DNA from: DATAYF01 sp036272735
Lineage (GTDB): Bacteria; Chloroflexota; Ktedonobacteria; Ktedonobacterales; Ktedonobacteraceae
Direction: 5' to 3'
NCBI GenBank assembly: GCA_036272735.1
Contig: DATAYF010000510.1
Location: 1 to 7,091, forward strand
Length of the DNA: 7,091 nucleotides
Part shown: positions 5,595 to 7,091 of the stretch, one piece after another
Layout of the letters: every line of letters starts with the position of its first letter
Numbering within the stretch: the first letter of the stretch is position 1
The notes under the pieces: generated by a model
Told to the model about the DNA's origin: nothing
The model's input: the letters and a program-made list of their open reading frames with translations, nothing else
Database searches by the model: none
Position numbers and translations under genes: made by a program

Positions 5595-6440
5595 ATGTCG
5601 CAGTATGCTCATTCCGAGACGCTGGTTGAGACCAGTTGGGTCGCTGATCATCTGCAAGATGCCAACGTACGCTTGATTGAGGCGGACGAGGACGTTCTGC
5701 TTTATGAAGTTGGCCACATTCCTGGTGCGGTCAAGCTTGACTGGCACGTTGATGTACAGGATCCCCTCGACCGTGATTTCGTGAATCAACAGGATTTCGA
5801 GAAGCTGATGAGTCGCTGGGGAATTAGCAATGACACAACCGTGGTGTTTTATGGCGATAAAAACAATTGGTACGCGGCCTACTCGTTCTGGCTGTTCACC
5901 ATTTACGGCCATAAGAACCTGAGGATTATGAATGGTGGCCGCACAAAATGGGAGGCTGAAGGTCGTCCCTACACCAAAGAGCGCCCCACGTTCACCCCGA
6001 CAACCTATCGTGCTCAGCCCGCAGATGAGAGCATTCGTGCGTTCCGTGAAGAGGTAGCTTCCGGGCTAAAAGATACGAACCGGCGCTTGATCGATGTGCG
6101 TTCTCCCCAGGAATATAGCGGAGAATTGCTACACATGGTCAATTATCCGCAGGAGGGAGCGCAGCGTGCCGGTCACATCCCCGGCGCGAAAAGCATTCCG
6201 TGGGGCACTGCCGCGAACGCTGATGGCACCTTCAAGTCGGCCGAGGAGTTGCGCGCCATTTATGGTGCCAAGGACATTACGCCTGATAAAGATGTAATCA
6301 CATATTGCCGTATCGGCGAGCGCTCAGCGCACACCTGGTTTGCCCTGACGCAATTACTTGGCTATCCACATGTTCGCAACTACGATGGCTCCTGGACCGA
6401 GTGGGGCAGCCTGGTACGCGCCCCCATCGAAAAGCCATAA
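5595..6440 (+). CDS. Thiosulfate sulfurtransferase, two-domain rhodanese
   Basis: Moves a sulfane sulfur from thiosulfate, or a similar donor, to cyanide or a thiol acceptor through a Cys persulfide (EC 2.8.1.1 type). The 281 residues fit the tandem-rhodanese length. The first domain (about 8-125) has GHIPGAVKLDW and, at the place of the active loop, YGDKNNWYAAY without a Cys, so it is the inactive structural half. The second (about 145-275) has RRLIDVRSPQEY, AGHIPGAKSIPW and the active loop CRIGERS with C238, then HVRNYDGSWTEWGSL. CRIGERS and the C-terminus resemble the actinobacterial CysA/SseA-type enzymes. ATG at 5595 follows GGAAGGA by about nine bases. It has its own promoter at 5489-5518 and diverges from ctaA. 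The stop TAA is inside the left arm of the 34-bp palindrome. The true sulfur acceptor cannot be told; a 3-mercaptopyruvate preference is less likely. Confidence 0.95.
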   Translation: MSQYAHSETLVETSWVADHLQDANVRLIEADEDVLLYEVGHIPGAVKLDWHVDVQDPLDRDFVNQQDFEKLMSRWGISNDTTVVFYGDKNNWYAAYSFWLFTIYGHKNLRIMNGGRTKWEAEGRPYTKERPTFTPTTYRAQPADESIRAFREEVASGLKDTNRRLIDVRSPQEYSGELLHMVNYPQEGAQRAGHIPGAKSIPWGTAANADGTFKSAEELRAIYGAKDITPDKDVITYCRIGERSAHTWFALTQLLGYPHVRNYDGSWTEWGSLVRAPIEKP

Positions 6441-6512
6441 GGCAACTCCACAAAAATACATAGAGGTCCCGGCTCGCTGGGACCTCTATGTATTTTTGTG
6501 GAGTTGCCTTAT
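6437..6512. terminator. Perfect 34-bp inverted repeat, probable bidirectional terminator
   Basis: Positions 6437-6470 and 6479-6512 are exact reverse complements (34 of 34) around the 8-base loop GGCTCGCT. The core TACATAGAGGTCCC pairs with GGGACCTCTATGTA and is flanked by AAAAA on the left and TTTTT on the right, the form of an intrinsic terminator working in both directions. The extra outer arm (GGCAACTCCAC and complement) goes beyond what a terminator needs. The stop codon of the sulfurtransferase gene is inside the left arm. It separates this gene from the minus-strand open stretches to the right. Confidence 0.7.
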
Positions 6513-6612
6513 AATAGACATGCCCGAAAACCACGTGCTATACTGCCAGCATAGCCTATGGTGGTTAAGGGGCCTAATGCAGTGGCTAGTTTATGTCGAT
6601 GTTTGGTATTTT

Positions 6613-6632
6613 TGACACCTTATCTGACACCT
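6613..6632. repeat. Direct repeat TGACACCT, 12-bp period
   Basis: TGACACCT occurs at 6613-6620 and 6625-6632, one helical turn plus about 1.5 bp apart. On the minus strand it encodes EVSD-KVSK in the open stretch there. It may be chance, a small operator, or a mobile-element end. Confidence 0.3.
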
Positions 6633-6727
6633 CATGAAGAAAAAGCCGATCTGATAGACCTTCTTTGTAGCTTCGAGCTAAGAAATTTACAAATTCCTGC
6701 ACAAGTGAATCCGCGCTACAGGCGGGT

Positions 6728-6901
6728 TTATTTCGTTTTCTGTTCAGATATGACAGAAAACTGTTTCTTCTGCTCTTTTCTCCATGCTGCTAGGGCTTTT
6801 TTGTATGGCTGAATTAGAGAGATCTCAGATTTTTCAATATCCATGACAAATCTGAACCTTCCTTTGCTTAGTGGCGCGCGCGCCGTAAACTCGTAGAGCA
6901 T
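6728..6901 (-). CDS. Small hypothetical ORF, 57 residues, possibly a frameshifted gene fragment
   Basis: ATG at 6901 to TAA at 6728-6730. The frame is already open upstream from 6979 (83 residues in all), and the added part, from QLCRTFVKHIKTYITLEETC onwards, is as protein-like as the rest, so the ATG may not be the true beginning. The product is basic: a GRFRFVMDIEK strand-like segment, then a Lys/Gln-rich helix KKALAAWRKEQKKQ and a polar end. GGAGGAG lies about 15 bases before the ATG, too far for a good site. AGA, AGG, CTA and ATA codons are frequent, unlike the neighbouring genes. It overlaps the upstream partial ORF frame, so the two could be one gene broken by a one-base shift between about 6949 and 6979. 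No family recognised. Confidence 0.35.
   Translation of the reverse strand: MLYEFTARAPLSKGRFRFVMDIEKSEISLIQPYKKALAAWRKEQKKQFSVISEQKTK
6735..6761. repeat. 9-bp inverted repeat at the end of the small ORF
   Basis: GTTTTCTGT (6735-6743) pairs with ACAGAAAAC (6753-6761) around a 9-base loop. It covers the last codons of the 57-residue minus-strand ORF. No T-run follows on either strand, so a terminator is not supported. Confidence 0.45.
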
Positions 6902-6948
6902 GAATGCGGCACAAGTCTCCTCCAGAGTTATGTACGTCTTTATATGTT

Positions 6949-7091
6949 TTACGAAAGTTCTACATAATTGCCTCTTGGGCTAATATAGGCAGGAAGATAG
7001 TCTCCTCGCTGATACTTCGGTAAGCCTGTTCTTCTTCCGCTCATGCTCGTATGGGTTTCGTTCGTGCGAGGATCTGTGTATTCGGTAATGA
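6949..7091 (-). CDS. C-terminal end of an unknown protein, cut by the window edge
   Basis: Minus-strand frame open from the window edge to TAA at 6949-6951, 46 residues visible. It includes SGRRTGLPKYQRGDYLPAY and ends SPRGNYVELS. The composition (Gly, Pro, Tyr, Arg, balanced charge) is that of a folded or nucleic-acid-handling protein rather than random frame, but I recognise no family. An internal ATG at the SGRR point would leave 31 residues, with no clear ribosome-binding site, so I treat it as the end of a longer gene. Several AGA codons set it apart from the housekeeping genes. The next frame downstream (6728-6979) may be its original continuation after a frameshift. Confidence 0.4.
   Translation of the reverse strand, partial: ITEYTDPRTNETHTSMSGRRTGLPKYQRGDYLPAYISPRGNYVELS

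Larger units (their letters stand above)
6586..6789 (-). pseudogene. Protein-like open stretch, unknown, possibly decayed
   Basis: Minus-strand frame open from a TAG at 6790-6792 to a stop TAG at 6586-6588, 67 residues without an ATG. The only reasonable start is GTG at 6702, giving 38 residues beginning MQEFVNFLARSYKEGL, with no good ribosome-binding site. Residues around SLVQEFVNFLARSYKEGLSD and HEVSDKVSKIPN look helical and protein-like. It is in the same frame as the partial ORF at 6949-7091 but separated from it by another frame. I recognise no family. A plus-strand frame (6558-6812) covers the same bases with similar plausibility and also lacks a ribosome-binding site. Confidence 0.25.
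6513..7091. other. AT-richer right end without an assured gene
   Basis: About 580 bases between the palindrome and the window edge. It holds three consecutive minus-strand open stretches in alternating frames, a 12-bp direct repeat pair, a 9-bp hairpin and an isolated CG palindrome GGCGCGCGCGCC (6873-6884). No strong promoter of the TTGACA-N18-TATAAT type used elsewhere in the window, no RNA gene and no complete transposase is visible. The stretch looks like remains of acquired DNA. Confidence 0.45.

Noticed and set aside
5352..5912. Minus-strand open frame of 186 residues upstream of ctaA
   Set aside because: It is antisense to the first part of the sulfurtransferase gene, whose protein is clearly conserved; its sequence shows no family motif and no ribosome-binding site is seen.
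6437..6512. CRISPR or toxin-antitoxin type system in the right end
   Set aside because: Only a single palindrome is present, no spaced direct repeat array, no cas-like or paired toxin-antitoxin ORFs are visible.
6298..6615. Overlapping open frames on both strands that share the peptide KATPQKYIEVPA
   Set aside because: The shared peptide is a by-product of the perfect palindrome, which reads identically on both strands; the frames otherwise lie over the sulfurtransferase gene.
6558..6812. Plus-strand frame of 84 residues at the right end
   Set aside because: Parts look protein-like, but there is no ribosome-binding site or promoter, the Cys/Phe-rich end is odd, and the minus-strand frames compete for the same bases. 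Not strong enough to call.

Overview
The window reads as chromosomal DNA of moderate G+C from a free-living, probably aerobic and probably Gram-positive-type bacterium. Three things point this way: a Cox15/CtaA haem A synthase, a membrane-anchored YkuD-type L,D-transpeptidase, and a pyridoxamine-5'-phosphate-oxidase-fold protein of the F420-dependent kind. My best guess is a Chloroflexota (Ktedonobacteria-like) or less likely an actinobacterial genome. That is inference from gene content and style, not from a marker comparison.

Left part (about 54-2230, minus strand): a housekeeping operon rpsT (S20) - rplS (L19) - rnhB (RNase HII) - F420-type PPOX protein. It is driven by a near-perfect sigma70/sigmaA promoter at 2197-2226, with a leader of about 140 nt. 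rplS and rnhB overlap by 11 bp and rnhB starts with GTG. L19 has an extra acidic/Ala-rich tail of about 43 residues.

Middle (2230-4141, minus strand): a non-coding stretch with a tandem 48-bp repeat (three units, 2287-2431), followed by a 569-residue lipoprotein. That protein has a C-terminal L,D-transpeptidase domain (SHGC) behind a long helical region that appears to be built from about five degenerate repeats. A long spaced inverted repeat (4212-4255) lies in the AT-rich gap upstream of it.

Right-centre (4352-6440): ctaA (minus) and a two-domain thiosulfate sulfurtransferase (plus) diverge from a 247-bp intergenic region with recognisable promoters on both sides. The sulfurtransferase gene ends inside a perfect 34-bp inverted repeat (6437-6512) that probably forms a strong bidirectional terminator.

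Right end (6513-7091): no gene that I recognise. On the minus strand three consecutive, protein-like open stretches lie in alternating frames. They use AGA/AGG/ATA codons unlike the neighbours and look like the decayed or frameshifted end of an acquired gene, or a chain of tiny ORFs. I see no CRISPR array, tRNA, rRNA, intact transposase or recognisable new defence or metabolic system. The best leads are the right-end minus-strand stretch, the 34-bp palindrome, the 48-bp repeats and the repeat-built transpeptidase.
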